This document shows positions 16,400 to 23,504 of a stretch of 47,101 bases of DNA, piece after piece (position 1 is the first letter of the stretch; each line of letters begins with the position of its first letter). The notes beneath the pieces are model-generated. The model saw only the letters and a program-made list of their open reading frames with translations, searched no databases and was not told the DNA's origin. The position numbers were made by a program, and so were the translations under genes. This DNA is from Anaerolineae bacterium (lineage in GTDB: Bacteria; Chloroflexota; Anaerolineae; J102): assembly GCA_026991225.1 (NCBI GenBank), contig JALXCB010000130.1:1-47101 (forward strand), given 5' to 3'.

Positions 16400-17002
16400 A
16401 TGCAACCCAAACGCACCTTTCACACCTTACGTCGAGCGGGATGGATTTGCGCGGTCTTTTGTCTGGCCTTGATCCTGACCGGGTGTACGATGACCATGAA
16501 AGATCAGCCTCGGGTCAATCCTTATGAGCCCGCTCCCTTCTTCGGCGACCAGGGTTCGGCCCTGCCGCCCGTGGAAGACACCGTGCCCTATGGCATGGCC
16601 AACACCGACGAAGCCCTCTACACCGGGCAGGTGGACGGCCAGTATGTGGAAGAGTATCCCTTCATGATCACGAAGGAGGGGCTGGAATACGGCCGTCAGC
16701 GCTACGACATCTACTGTGCACCCTGTCATGGCTATGCGGGCAACGGGGATGGCATGGTGGTGCAACGCGGCTTCCGTCAACCCCCCACCTTCCATCAAGA
16801 TCGCCTGCGGGAGGCCCCTCCTGGCTACTTCTTCTACGCCATCACCAATGGCTTCGGAACCATGCCCAGCTACGCCAACCGCATTCCGGTCCACGATCGG
16901 TGGCTCATCATCGCCTATATCGAGGCCCTGCAACTCAGCCAGCACGCGCCCGTGTCTGAGTTGCCTCAGGAGGATGTGGCGAAGCTGGAGGCTACGCAAT
17001 GA
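16400..17002 (+). CDS. actE: Alternative complex III subunit E, monohaem lipoprotein cytochrome c
   Basis: 200 residues. A lipoprotein signal with lipobox LTGC puts the lipidated Cys at residue 29. One haem site C106-APCH is followed by GYAGNGDGMV, and a Met-containing segment (GFGTMPSYANRIP) near residue 155 supplies the likely axial Met ligand. The MKDQPRVNPYEPAPFF segment just after the signal is a family hallmark. Known: ActE is the periplasmic monohaem subunit and likely exit point for electrons. Its last four bases overlap the actF start (ATGA). Confidence 0.93.
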   Translation: MQPKRTFHTLRRAGWICAVFCLALILTGCTMTMKDQPRVNPYEPAPFFGDQGSALPPVEDTVPYGMANTDEALYTGQVDGQYVEEYPFMITKEGLEYGRQRYDIYCAPCHGYAGNGDGMVVQRGFRQPPTFHQDRLREAPPGYFFYAITNGFGTMPSYANRIPVHDRWLIIAYIEALQLSQHAPVSELPQEDVAKLEATQ

Positions 17003-18219
17003 AGGAGCAAACCATGACTCGAATTCAGGCAGACGAGAAACTGCTCAAGCGACTGGGGTCCTACCAGAAAGCGTCGCTGATCGTCGGCGTGCTGGGGATT
17101 CTCGTCCTCATCGCGGGGTATTTCCTGGGCGCGGAGGACTTCTTCCCCGGCTATCTCATCGGCTGGATGTTCTGGATGCAAGTGGCCCTGGGCGCGTTGG
17201 TAATTCTCATGATTCAGAACACCGTGGGCGGTCGCTGGGGGCTGATCATTCAGCGGGTGGTGGAAGCCGCCACCATGACCATCCCGCTGTTGGGCGTGCT
17301 GTTCATCGTCGTGATCATCGGCATTCCCCATCTCTATGAATGGTCTCATGCCGAGGTCGTGGCCCACGATGAGCTTTTGCAGCACAAGGCCCCCTATCTG
17401 AACACACCCTTCTTCATCATCCGCTCGGTGATTTATTTCGTGCTGTGGGGCGGCATCGCCTGGCTGCTGCGAAAATGGTCCGTGAAGCTGGATGAGCATC
17501 CCGACGATGCGGCCACGCGCAAGAAACTGCGCAATCTCAGCGCTCCGGGCATTCTCCTCTTCGGTTTCACCGTGACGTTCGCTTCGGTGGACTGGATGAT
17601 GTCGCTGGAGCCTCACTGGTACTCCACCATTTATGGCATGATGTTCGGCGTGGGCGCTCTGGCGTCGGGCTTCGCCTTCAGCATTGTCGTCCTCATGGGC
17701 ATGGTCAAATACAAGCCCTGGTCGGGGATCATTCAAACCCTGGATGTCAGCGACCTGGGCAACTGGCTGCTGGCGGCCGTCATGCTGTGGGCCTATATGG
17801 CTTTCTCGCAGTTCCTCATCATCTGGTCCGCCAACTTGCCTGAGGAGACCACCTGGTATATTGCCCGCACCACCGGCGGCTGGCAATGGGTGGCCATCAT
17901 CAACGTTTTCCTCCATTTCTTCCTGCCCTTCTTCCTGCTGCTCTCGCGTGGGACGAAGAAGGAGCCCGGGCGTTTGAAAAAGGTCGCCTGGCTGGTGCTG
18001 ATCATGCGTTTCGTGGATCTGGTGTGGATGATCTATCCGGCATTCTCGCCCGGCAAACTGGCCTTTCCCTGGGTCTCCCTGGCCGCGCTGATTGGCGTCG
18101 GCGGTCTCTTCCTGGCGATTTTCTTCCATCAGGTGGCGAAGGTTAGCGTGCCGCCGTTGTACGATTCCCGATTACCGGTCACGCAAGCTTCTGAGGAGGC
18201 GCACGGTCATGTCAGCTAA
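16999..18219 (+). CDS. actF: Alternative complex III subunit F, NrfD-like membrane protein
   Basis: 406 residues with about 10 membrane helices, a paralogue of ActC. Recognisable features are GWMFWMQVALGALVILMIQ, an extracytoplasmic loop with HDELLQHKAPYLN, and FTVTFASVDWMMSLEPHWYST, which is diagnostic of ActF. Known: the second core membrane subunit, proposed to take part in proton translocation though it lacks a quinone site in solved complexes. Its ATG overlaps the actE stop, and its own end overlaps the next small gene by 11 bases. Confidence 0.93.
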   Translation: MKEQTMTRIQADEKLLKRLGSYQKASLIVGVLGILVLIAGYFLGAEDFFPGYLIGWMFWMQVALGALVILMIQNTVGGRWGLIIQRVVEAATMTIPLLGVLFIVVIIGIPHLYEWSHAEVVAHDELLQHKAPYLNTPFFIIRSVIYFVLWGGIAWLLRKWSVKLDEHPDDAATRKKLRNLSAPGILLFGFTVTFASVDWMMSLEPHWYSTIYGMMFGVGALASGFAFSIVVLMGMVKYKPWSGIIQTLDVSDLGNWLLAAVMLWAYMAFSQFLIIWSANLPEETTWYIARTTGGWQWVAIINVFLHFFLPFFLLLSRGTKKEPGRLKKVAWLVLIMRFVDLVWMIYPAFSPGKLAFPWVSLAALIGVGGLFLAIFFHQVAKVSVPPLYDSRLPVTQASEEAHGHVS

Positions 18220-18550
18220 CACCACCCGTCATCCCGGCTACGAGTCGGGGGGTTATGGACGCACTCTGTTATTGCTTGTCATCATTTTTGTGGTGGCGGT
18301 GATGGGCCTGTATGTGGCGCTGGATGGCGAATTCGGCGCTTCCAAAGTGACGGCCTTCCCTGTGGACACCACCGGCTTCAAAGAGCCTGTGCTCCAGATC
18401 GACCCGGTGGCTGATCTGAAAGCTTATCAGGCGCAGGAAGCGGAATTGCTGAACAGCTACGGCTGGGTGGACAAAGCCGCGGGCGTCGCCCGTATTCCCA
18501 TCGAACGCGCGATTGAAATTACTGCACAGCAAGGATTGCCGCATCGTTAA
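18209..18550 (+). CDS. Small single-helix membrane protein of the act/cox cluster
   Basis: 114 residues starting at ATG 18209, inside the last codons of actF, with RBS GAGGAGG. One N-terminal helix (about 19-39), then a periplasmic tail ending LNSYGWVDKAAGVARIPIERAIE. That sentence-like motif (a Tyr-Gly-Trp-x-Asp turn followed by RIPIxRA) is, from memory, common in small proteins encoded between alternative complex III or cytochrome c oxidase genes in many phyla. Function unknown. Translational coupling to actF argues for a structural or assembly role in the same complex. It might be considered an ActG analogue, but I cannot show homology. Confidence 0.8.
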   Translation: MSANTTRHPGYESGGYGRTLLLLVIIFVVAVMGLYVALDGEFGASKVTAFPVDTTGFKEPVLQIDPVADLKAYQAQEAELLNSYGWVDKAAGVARIPIERAIEITAQQGLPHR

Positions 18551-18588
18551 AGAGATGGCGTTGCCGCCAAGACATTTTCCCATGAGCA

Positions 18589-18742
18589 GTAACTACTAAG
18601 GTATCGCCACCACTTTTTGCCACGAAGACACGAAGAAAAGCCAAGGCACGACGTATTTTCCTTGATTTTTCCTTCGTGTCTTCGAAAAACTTCGAGCCTT
18701 CGTGGCTTTTGGCGGCCTAAAGTCAAGTATGTTAGCAGTTAC
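18589..18742 (+). mobile_element. 154-bp MITE-like element A with 8-bp target duplication
   Basis: Ends are GTAACTACTAA on the left and TTAGCAGTTAC on the right, an 11-bp terminal inverted repeat with one mismatch. CATGAGCA lies immediately outside both ends (18581-18588 and 18743-18750), a perfect 8-bp target duplication. The interior has CCACGAAGACACGAAG and CTTCGAGCCTTCGTGG facing each other, so the whole element folds into a long hairpin. It is nearly identical, in the opposite orientation, to 43792-43945. No gene is encoded, and it must be mobilised in trans. Confidence 0.9.
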
Positions 18743-18759
18743 CATGAGCAATTGAATCA

Positions 18760-18858
18760 TCGATTTGATATTGGATGCTGGATATTCGATATCGGGATTC
18801 TCATTGGCTGGCCCGATATCCGATAACCAATACCCAATACCCAATATCCAAAATCAGG
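18760..18858. repeat. Short-word inverted repeat (GATATT / AATATCC words)
   Basis: Words such as GATATTGGATGCTGGATATTC and GATATCGGG face CCCGATATCCGATAACCAAT and the tandem ACCCAATACCCAATATCC, forming an imperfect long hairpin about 10 bases before the oxidase-II-like start. With element A it fills the 18551-18866 spacer, and no gene is seen there. Confidence 0.7.
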
Positions 18859-18866
18859 TGTGCCTT

Positions 18867-20768
18867 ATGCCTACATTTTTATCCCTCCCCGAAAAGGCTT
18901 CATCCGTTGCTGGCTCCGTCAATGTCCTGCTGTTGACGATGTTGGCGGTTGGCTTTTTCTTCGTCATCTGGATCGCGCTGCTCATGTTTGAATCCATGCT
19001 GGGCGGCGATGAAAAGAAGAAGGAGCCTTCGTCCGACCAGGATCGGACTGTGCCCAAATGGTGGTCTTTTGGCGTCGGTCTGGTGATCCTCATCTTTTTC
19101 TTCTGGTCATCCTTCCTCTATCTGAACAATATCAAAGTGCCGGATAACGTCGAGGATGTGATCTCAGTGACCAAACACTGGGTGTGGAAGTTCCAACATG
19201 CGCCCGATGGCCAGGGTGAGATCGATGAACTCCATGTGGCTGTAGGACAGCCTGTCCGCTTGATCATGACCTCGCAGGATTCGACGCACAGCCTCTTCGT
19301 GCCCAGCTTCCTGCAACAACAGGACATTCTGCCCGGCAAGTTCACCGCCATGTGGTTCACCGTCACCAAGGCGGGCGAGTATCCTTTCTACACCACCCAG
19401 TACAGCGGCACCGGTTACACGAAAATGGCGGGCAAGATCATCGCCATGGAGCCGGAAGCGTATCAGGCGTGGCTTTCGGGCAAGCCTGTGGGCCCGCCCG
19501 CGGGCGGTGGCGGCGGCGAGGCTTTGGTGGCGCAGGGCGAACAACTCTTCACCAGTCCCGATCTAGGCTGTTCGGGCTGCCATACGGACAAGGATACGCC
19601 TACTGCGCCCACCCTGCACGGCATCTACGGCAAAGAGGTCGAACTGGATGATGGTTCGACTGTGACGGTGGACGACGATTATCTGCATGAATCCATCGTC
19701 GATCCCGCGGCCAAGCTCGTCAAGGGCTACAATCCCATTATGCCCGCCACCTATGCAGATTTGAGCGATGACCAACTCAACGCCCTCATCGCCTATATCA
19801 AATCCCTCAGCGGCGTCGCTCCCGAAGCGGGCGGCGGCGAGACCGGCGGCGAGGCGGCCGCGCCCGGCACGGCCACGGAGCTTCCCCCCGCGGCCATGGA
19901 GATTTACACCGCCAGCGGCTGCAACGCCTGCCACGGCCAGAACCTGGAGGGCATGATCGGCCCCAATCTGGCCGGGCTGAGTGCAAGCTATGTGGAGAAT
20001 TTGGTGCGCAGCGGCGTGGCGGGCACGGCCATGACCGCTTACGGCCCGGATCAGATCAGCGATGAGGACCTGGCGACCCTGGCGCAGGGCATCGAAAGCC
20101 TTTCCTTCGCGGCGACGGGCATGCAGGTGAACCCCACCGTGGCGCAGCATCTGCAAGAGGCGGCGCAGGCGTTTGCGTCGGGCGATATGGATGGAACCAA
20201 GGCTGCGCTGGAGGCTGCGCTGAAGGCCTGCGGCCAGCCCGGCGGCCAGGTCACCCTCAAGACCATGATCCGCAAGGCCGAAGAGGGCGATGCGGATTAT
20301 CTGAAGATGCGGTTCGATATCCTTCTGGCGGGCAAAGCGAGCGAGGGCGGTCAGGAGGAAGGGCCCGCGGCCGAACCCACCCCGGAGCCCACCCAAGCGC
20401 CCGAAGCGACGCCCACCCAAGCGCCCGAAGCGACGCCCACCGAAGCCGCCGAAGCGCCGGTCCCGCCCGCGGGCGAGGGTGATCCCAAGGCTGGAGAAGA
20501 GGCGTTCATGGCGAACGGTTGCAACGCCTGCCATACCGACCAGGACACGCCCGTGGCGCCCACCCTGCACGGCATCTACGGCAAGGAGATCAAGCTGGCT
20601 GATGGTTCGACGGTGGTGGTGGATGACGAGTACCTTCACGAATCCATCGTCGATCCCCAAGCCAAGCTGGCGGAAGGTTACGGGCCGGTGATGCCTCCCA
20701 CCTACGCCGATTTCGATCCGCAAGTCATCCTGGACATCATCGCCTACATCAAATCGCTGGCGCAATAG
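18867..20768 (+). CDS. Cytochrome oxidase subunit II homologue without CuA, fused to three cytochrome c domains
   Basis: 633 residues from ATG 18867. Two membrane helices (about 15-40 and 70-92) precede a cupredoxin fold (about 95-200). At the CuA site H141 (STHSLFVP) and M188 remain, but the CAELCGTGHAKM-type loop reads TTQYSGTGYTKM. The two Cys are T177 and S181, the bridging Glu position is Q179, and the second His is Y185, so a CuA centre cannot form. Three cytochrome c domains follow with haem Cys at C235 (CSGCH), C352 (CNACH) and C552 (CNACH). Domains 1 and 3 are near-duplicates (TPxAPTLHGIYGKE, YLHESIVDP, then a Met-Pro ligand loop). A Pro/Thr/Ala linker with repeated QAPEATPT precedes domain 3. 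Inferred: a periplasmic haem wire replacing copper, partner of the catalytically dead subunit I at 8944. Confidence 0.92.
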   Translation: MPTFLSLPEKASSVAGSVNVLLLTMLAVGFFFVIWIALLMFESMLGGDEKKKEPSSDQDRTVPKWWSFGVGLVILIFFFWSSFLYLNNIKVPDNVEDVISVTKHWVWKFQHAPDGQGEIDELHVAVGQPVRLIMTSQDSTHSLFVPSFLQQQDILPGKFTAMWFTVTKAGEYPFYTTQYSGTGYTKMAGKIIAMEPEAYQAWLSGKPVGPPAGGGGGEALVAQGEQLFTSPDLGCSGCHTDKDTPTAPTLHGIYGKEVELDDGSTVTVDDDYLHESIVDPAAKLVKGYNPIMPATYADLSDDQLNALIAYIKSLSGVAPEAGGGETGGEAAAPGTATELPPAAMEIYTASGCNACHGQNLEGMIGPNLAGLSASYVENLVRSGVAGTAMTAYGPDQISDEDLATLAQGIESLSFAATGMQVNPTVAQHLQEAAQAFASGDMDGTKAALEAALKACGQPGGQVTLKTMIRKAEEGDADYLKMRFDILLAGKASEGGQEEGPAAEPTPEPTQAPEATPTQAPEATPTEAAEAPVPPAGEGDPKAGEEAFMANGCNACHTDQDTPVAPTLHGIYGKEIKLADGSTVVVDDEYLHESIVDPQAKLAEGYGPVMPPTYADFDPQVILDIIAYIKSLAQ

Positions 20769-20800
20769 GATCCGGTCGTCACGCATCCTTACGAACATTC

Positions 20801-20835
20801 AAGACCTCGCAGGTCTGGCAAACCTGCGAGGTCTT
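20801..20835 (+). terminator. Hairpin ending the respiratory gene cluster
   Basis: A perfect 14-bp inverted repeat (AAGACCTCGCAGGT / ACCTGCGAGGTCTT, 7-base loop) 32 bases after the stop. A second, perfect 15-base palindrome AGACCTCCGAGGTCT at 20931-20945 uses the same words. T-runs are short, so termination is likely but not textbook. Confidence 0.6.
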
Positions 20836-20985
20836 TCGCGTGCCGTTCCGACTTCGCGACCCCGGGGCCCGAGGGGCTCGACCTGCGGGACGGTCGTCCC
20901 GAATTGTGGCGGTATGGGCGCGCGTCACTCAGACCTCCGAGGTCTCATGCCGGGCGCCCACGAAGTTGCTACCATTCTCCGTACG

Positions 20986-21210
20986 CTGATTGACTGACAA
21001 AACACGTTTTGGTCTGCTGTGGTCGCCTATACTGTCGACTGAGGTCGTACCATTCCAGGCCTGCGGCCAGTGGACGGCCTCCGCCGTCCATGTTCATGAT
21101 GGAAATCAGGTCGACGAAGGTCGACCACAGGCGCGAAGCGCCTAAAGAGCCCGGGTTTACTCGGTGAATACGGTCGGAAAGGAAAGCCTCAAGATTTGTC
21201 AGTCAACCAG
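20986..21210. mobile_element. 225-bp MITE with 15-bp inverted ends and 9-bp target duplication
   Basis: Left end CTGATTGACTGACAA (20986-21000) and right end TTGTCAGTCAACCAG (21196-21210) are inverted repeats with one mismatch in 15. CTCCGTACG lies directly outside both (20977-20985 and 21211-21219), a perfect 9-bp target duplication. The interior has the GGCCTGCGGCC, TGGACGGCCTCCGCCGTCCA and GGCGCGAAGCGCC hairpins shared with 2625-2822. Known: ends starting CTG with 9-bp duplications are typical of IS4-family (IS10/IS50-like) elements, so such a transposase may mobilise it; this is inference. It sits just ahead of lutB. Confidence 0.88.
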
Positions 21211-21303
21211 CTCCGTACGTCATCCAGAGAAGTGCGGGCCTGCGAAATCCTGACATTGTCGGCGGATTTGGCGATAGCGCCTCGAGATGGGACAATAACG
21301 CCC

Positions 21304-22551
21304 ATGACCGTTGCCGACTCTCAGACGCGCTTCATGTTCCATCGCATGGGCAGCCTGACCACGGCGGCCCGCGAGAAGGCCTGGGCGCGCGTGCCCGAAG
21401 CCGATGCGCTCAAAGCGCGCGCGGTGCGCGCCCGAGATCGCGTGCTGACCGATCTGTCCGCCTATCTCGACCGACTGGAGGAAGCCGCCAGAGGCAACGG
21501 CGTCACGGTCATGCGGGCCGCGGGCGCACAAGAAGCCAACCGCCAGATCATCGAGACTTTGCGCAAGCTGGGCGCCACCGAAACCCTGCGCAATCATCAT
21601 CCCTTGCTGGATGAGATCAAGCTGGATGACGCGGCAAAGGCCAACGCGGTCCGACTCACCCCGCTGCATTTGGGCGACTTTCTGGCCCAACTGACGGGAG
21701 AACACTCCGGCCATCCCATCTGGCCCGTGGGGCATCTCACGGTGGAAGCCATCAGCGAGGCGCTTCAGGAGAAATGGCGCGTTCCCAAAACCTACGATCC
21801 CGATCATCTCACCAGCACCGTGCGCATGCGCCTCCGCCGGTTGCTGTTGCGGGCCGATGCCGCGGTTCTAGGCGTCAACTTTGCAGTAGCGGATGGAGGC
21901 GTCTTCGCCCTGCTGGACAATGATGGGCACAACGCCAGCCTCGTTTCACTGGTCCGACATGGGATCCTGATCCTGAGCGTTGATCAGATCGTGGCCGATA
22001 TGGCGGACCTGGAGACGTTGACGCGGGTTTTCGCACTCAGCGCCTGGGGCAGATCCCGGCCAGCGTATATCACCCATCTACAAAAAGCAACCCCCCAAGG
22101 CGTCGATGGCCCCCGCACTCTGCACCTGATTCTGGTGGACAATCGTCGTAGCGAGATCATCGATCAGGGATTTGGGGAGGCGTTGCGGTGCATTCACTGT
22201 GGAGCCTGTCACACCACCTGCCCGGTTTATCAGCAGATCGGCGGGGCGGGCTATGCCCATTCACCCTACACAGGCCCCATCGGCACGGTGCTCAACCCCC
22301 TGTTGCTGACCCCGGAGCTGGGTGAACCCCAGGCCTATCTGTGTGACGGCGCGGGTCTGTGTGCCGCCACCTGTCCCTTGAATATCGATTTCTCTCGACT
22401 CCATCTGGAACATCGGCAGCGCCTGGTGAACGCCGGGCGCGCGGGCGATGACCGTCGCTTTTTTGCTTTGTGGCGACGTTTTCTGGGGATGAAACGTCTA
22501 TTCATTCCCTATTGGCGTCGCGCCACCCGACCGCCTGACGAAGTGCGGTAG
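21304..22551 (+). CDS. lutB: LutB-like iron-sulfur protein (LUD domain)
   Basis: 415 residues from ATG 21304. Earlier in-frame codons run into the 225-bp mobile element and are not used. The LUD domain spans about 40-280 (GAQEANRQIIETLRKLGA, then GVNFAVADGGVFALLDNDGH, the nucleotide- or substrate-loop of the family). A C-terminal ferredoxin part follows with C296-IHC-GAC-HTTC306-P and a second motif C347-DGAGLC353-AATC357-P. The second motif has A350 where family members have the middle Cys. Known: LutABC oxidises L-lactate to pyruvate, with LutB carrying two iron-sulfur clusters. Here lutA is not adjacent. lutC follows after 15 bases. The missing Cys suggests a [3Fe-4S] or altered second cluster. 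Confidence 0.85.
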   Translation: MTVADSQTRFMFHRMGSLTTAAREKAWARVPEADALKARAVRARDRVLTDLSAYLDRLEEAARGNGVTVMRAAGAQEANRQIIETLRKLGATETLRNHHPLLDEIKLDDAAKANAVRLTPLHLGDFLAQLTGEHSGHPIWPVGHLTVEAISEALQEKWRVPKTYDPDHLTSTVRMRLRRLLLRADAAVLGVNFAVADGGVFALLDNDGHNASLVSLVRHGILILSVDQIVADMADLETLTRVFALSAWGRSRPAYITHLQKATPQGVDGPRTLHLILVDNRRSEIIDQGFGEALRCIHCGACHTTCPVYQQIGGAGYAHSPYTGPIGTVLNPLLLTPELGEPQAYLCDGAGLCAATCPLNIDFSRLHLEHRQRLVNAGRAGDDRRFFALWRRFLGMKRLFIPYWRRATRPPDEVR

Positions 22552-22566
22552 GCCCAAAATGCTGTT

Positions 22567-23112
22567 ATGAACGAGACCCTCGTCAACGTCTTTCTGCATC
22601 ATCTGGAAGCCCTGGGCGCGACCTGGGAGTTGGCGGATAATCCCATCGCCGCTCGGCTGACGCTGCTACACTATTTGAACGCGCTCAATCGAAAAGATAT
22701 CCTGGCCTGGGAGCCCGAGGCGCTGTCCCTGCCCGGACTGCCCGAAGCGCTGGCGGACATTGGCCTGACGCTGACGCCCACCCATCGTCGCAATCTCAAC
22801 CCAGAGCTGCTGGTAGGGGTGACTTCGGCGGACGCGGGCCTGGCCGACACCGGGTCGCTGGTGCTGCATCTGGCGCAGGGACAATCCTGGCTGCCGGCGT
22901 TGGTGACGTTGCACCATGTGGCCCTGTTGCCCGCCAGCCGCCTTTTTCCCGACATGACTACCTGGCGACGGGCATGGATGGCCACCCGGCCTGGGGATCT
23001 GGCATCCTCGATCATCATCACGGGGCCCAGCAGCGCCGACGATATCGAACTGCATCCGCATCGGGGCATGTTTGGCCCGGGCCGGCAGCATGTGATTTTA
23101 TTTTACGACTGA
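22567..23112 (+). CDS. lutC: LutC-like LUD-domain protein
   Basis: 181 residues. LUD family features are visible: LGATWELADN near the start, then VGVTSADAGLADTGSLVLHL (the conserved Gly-Leu-Ala-Asp-Thr-Gly loop), HHVALLPASRLFPDM and a C-terminal ITGPSSADDIELHPHRGMFGPG (Gly-Pro-Ser-x-Ala-Asp-Ile-Glu), the strongest family signature. Known: partner of LutB in lactate or related 2-hydroxyacid oxidation. Its stop TGA shares bases with the 8-bp target duplication GATTGGGC of the following mobile element, which therefore landed right at the end of the gene without damaging it. Confidence 0.87.
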   Translation: MNETLVNVFLHHLEALGATWELADNPIAARLTLLHYLNALNRKDILAWEPEALSLPGLPEALADIGLTLTPTHRRNLNPELLVGVTSADAGLADTGSLVLHLAQGQSWLPALVTLHHVALLPASRLFPDMTTWRRAWMATRPGDLASSIIITGPSSADDIELHPHRGMFGPGRQHVILFYD

Positions 23113-23118
23113 TTGGGC

Positions 23119-23262
23119 GTAACTGCTAAGATGGTTGGCCCCAATCGCCCCTCTTTTGCCACGAAGACACGAAGGAAACGAAGGCGCGAAGTCATTCAAA
23201 AAAGATTTTACCCGTGTTTCCTCGTATCCGTGTCGAGTGAACAGGGCTACGTTAGCAGTTAC
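23119..23262 (+). mobile_element. 144-bp MITE-like element C with 8-bp target duplication
   Basis: Left end GTAACTGCTAA and right end TTAGCAGTTAC are a perfect 11-bp inverted repeat. GATTGGGC flanks both sides (23111-23118 and 23263-23270). The interior starts like elements A and B (GCCACGAAGACACGAAGG) but the right half has diverged. No gene is seen in the rest of the 23113-23504 spacer apart from the promoter below. Confidence 0.9.
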
Positions 23263-23326
23263 GATTGGGCTATGAAATCAAGGGATCGACCAGGAAAAGG
23301 AAGGGATATTACATCTTCGAGAAGGT

Positions 23327-23355
23327 TTGCCTCGATCTTCAAATTGCCTTACAAT
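23327..23355 (+). promoter_or_regulatory. Predicted sigma-70-type promoter of the ugp operon
   Basis: TTGCCT (23327-23332), 17 bases, TACAAT (23350-23355). The expected start is about 140 bases before the ugpB start codon. The ribosome site before ugpB is a strong AAGGAGGAG at about 23492. Confidence 0.5.
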
Positions 23356-23504
23356 ATGTAACACCCATCACCGCCCAAAAGTAGATTGTCTCCCCTTCCA
23401 GCGGACAAGGCAATGGGCGCTTCGCTCTTTTGTCTATCTCATAAATTTGTCGCCATTCGGCGCTGACGCCGGATCCGTTCCCTTTTTCTTTCAAGGAGGA
23501 GATT

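Noticed and set aside
18617-18826. Short open frame MPRRHEEKPRHDV..., also present near 43800 on the other strand
   Set aside because: It is simply the translation of the 154-bp mobile element; it has no ribosome site and shifts with the element copy.
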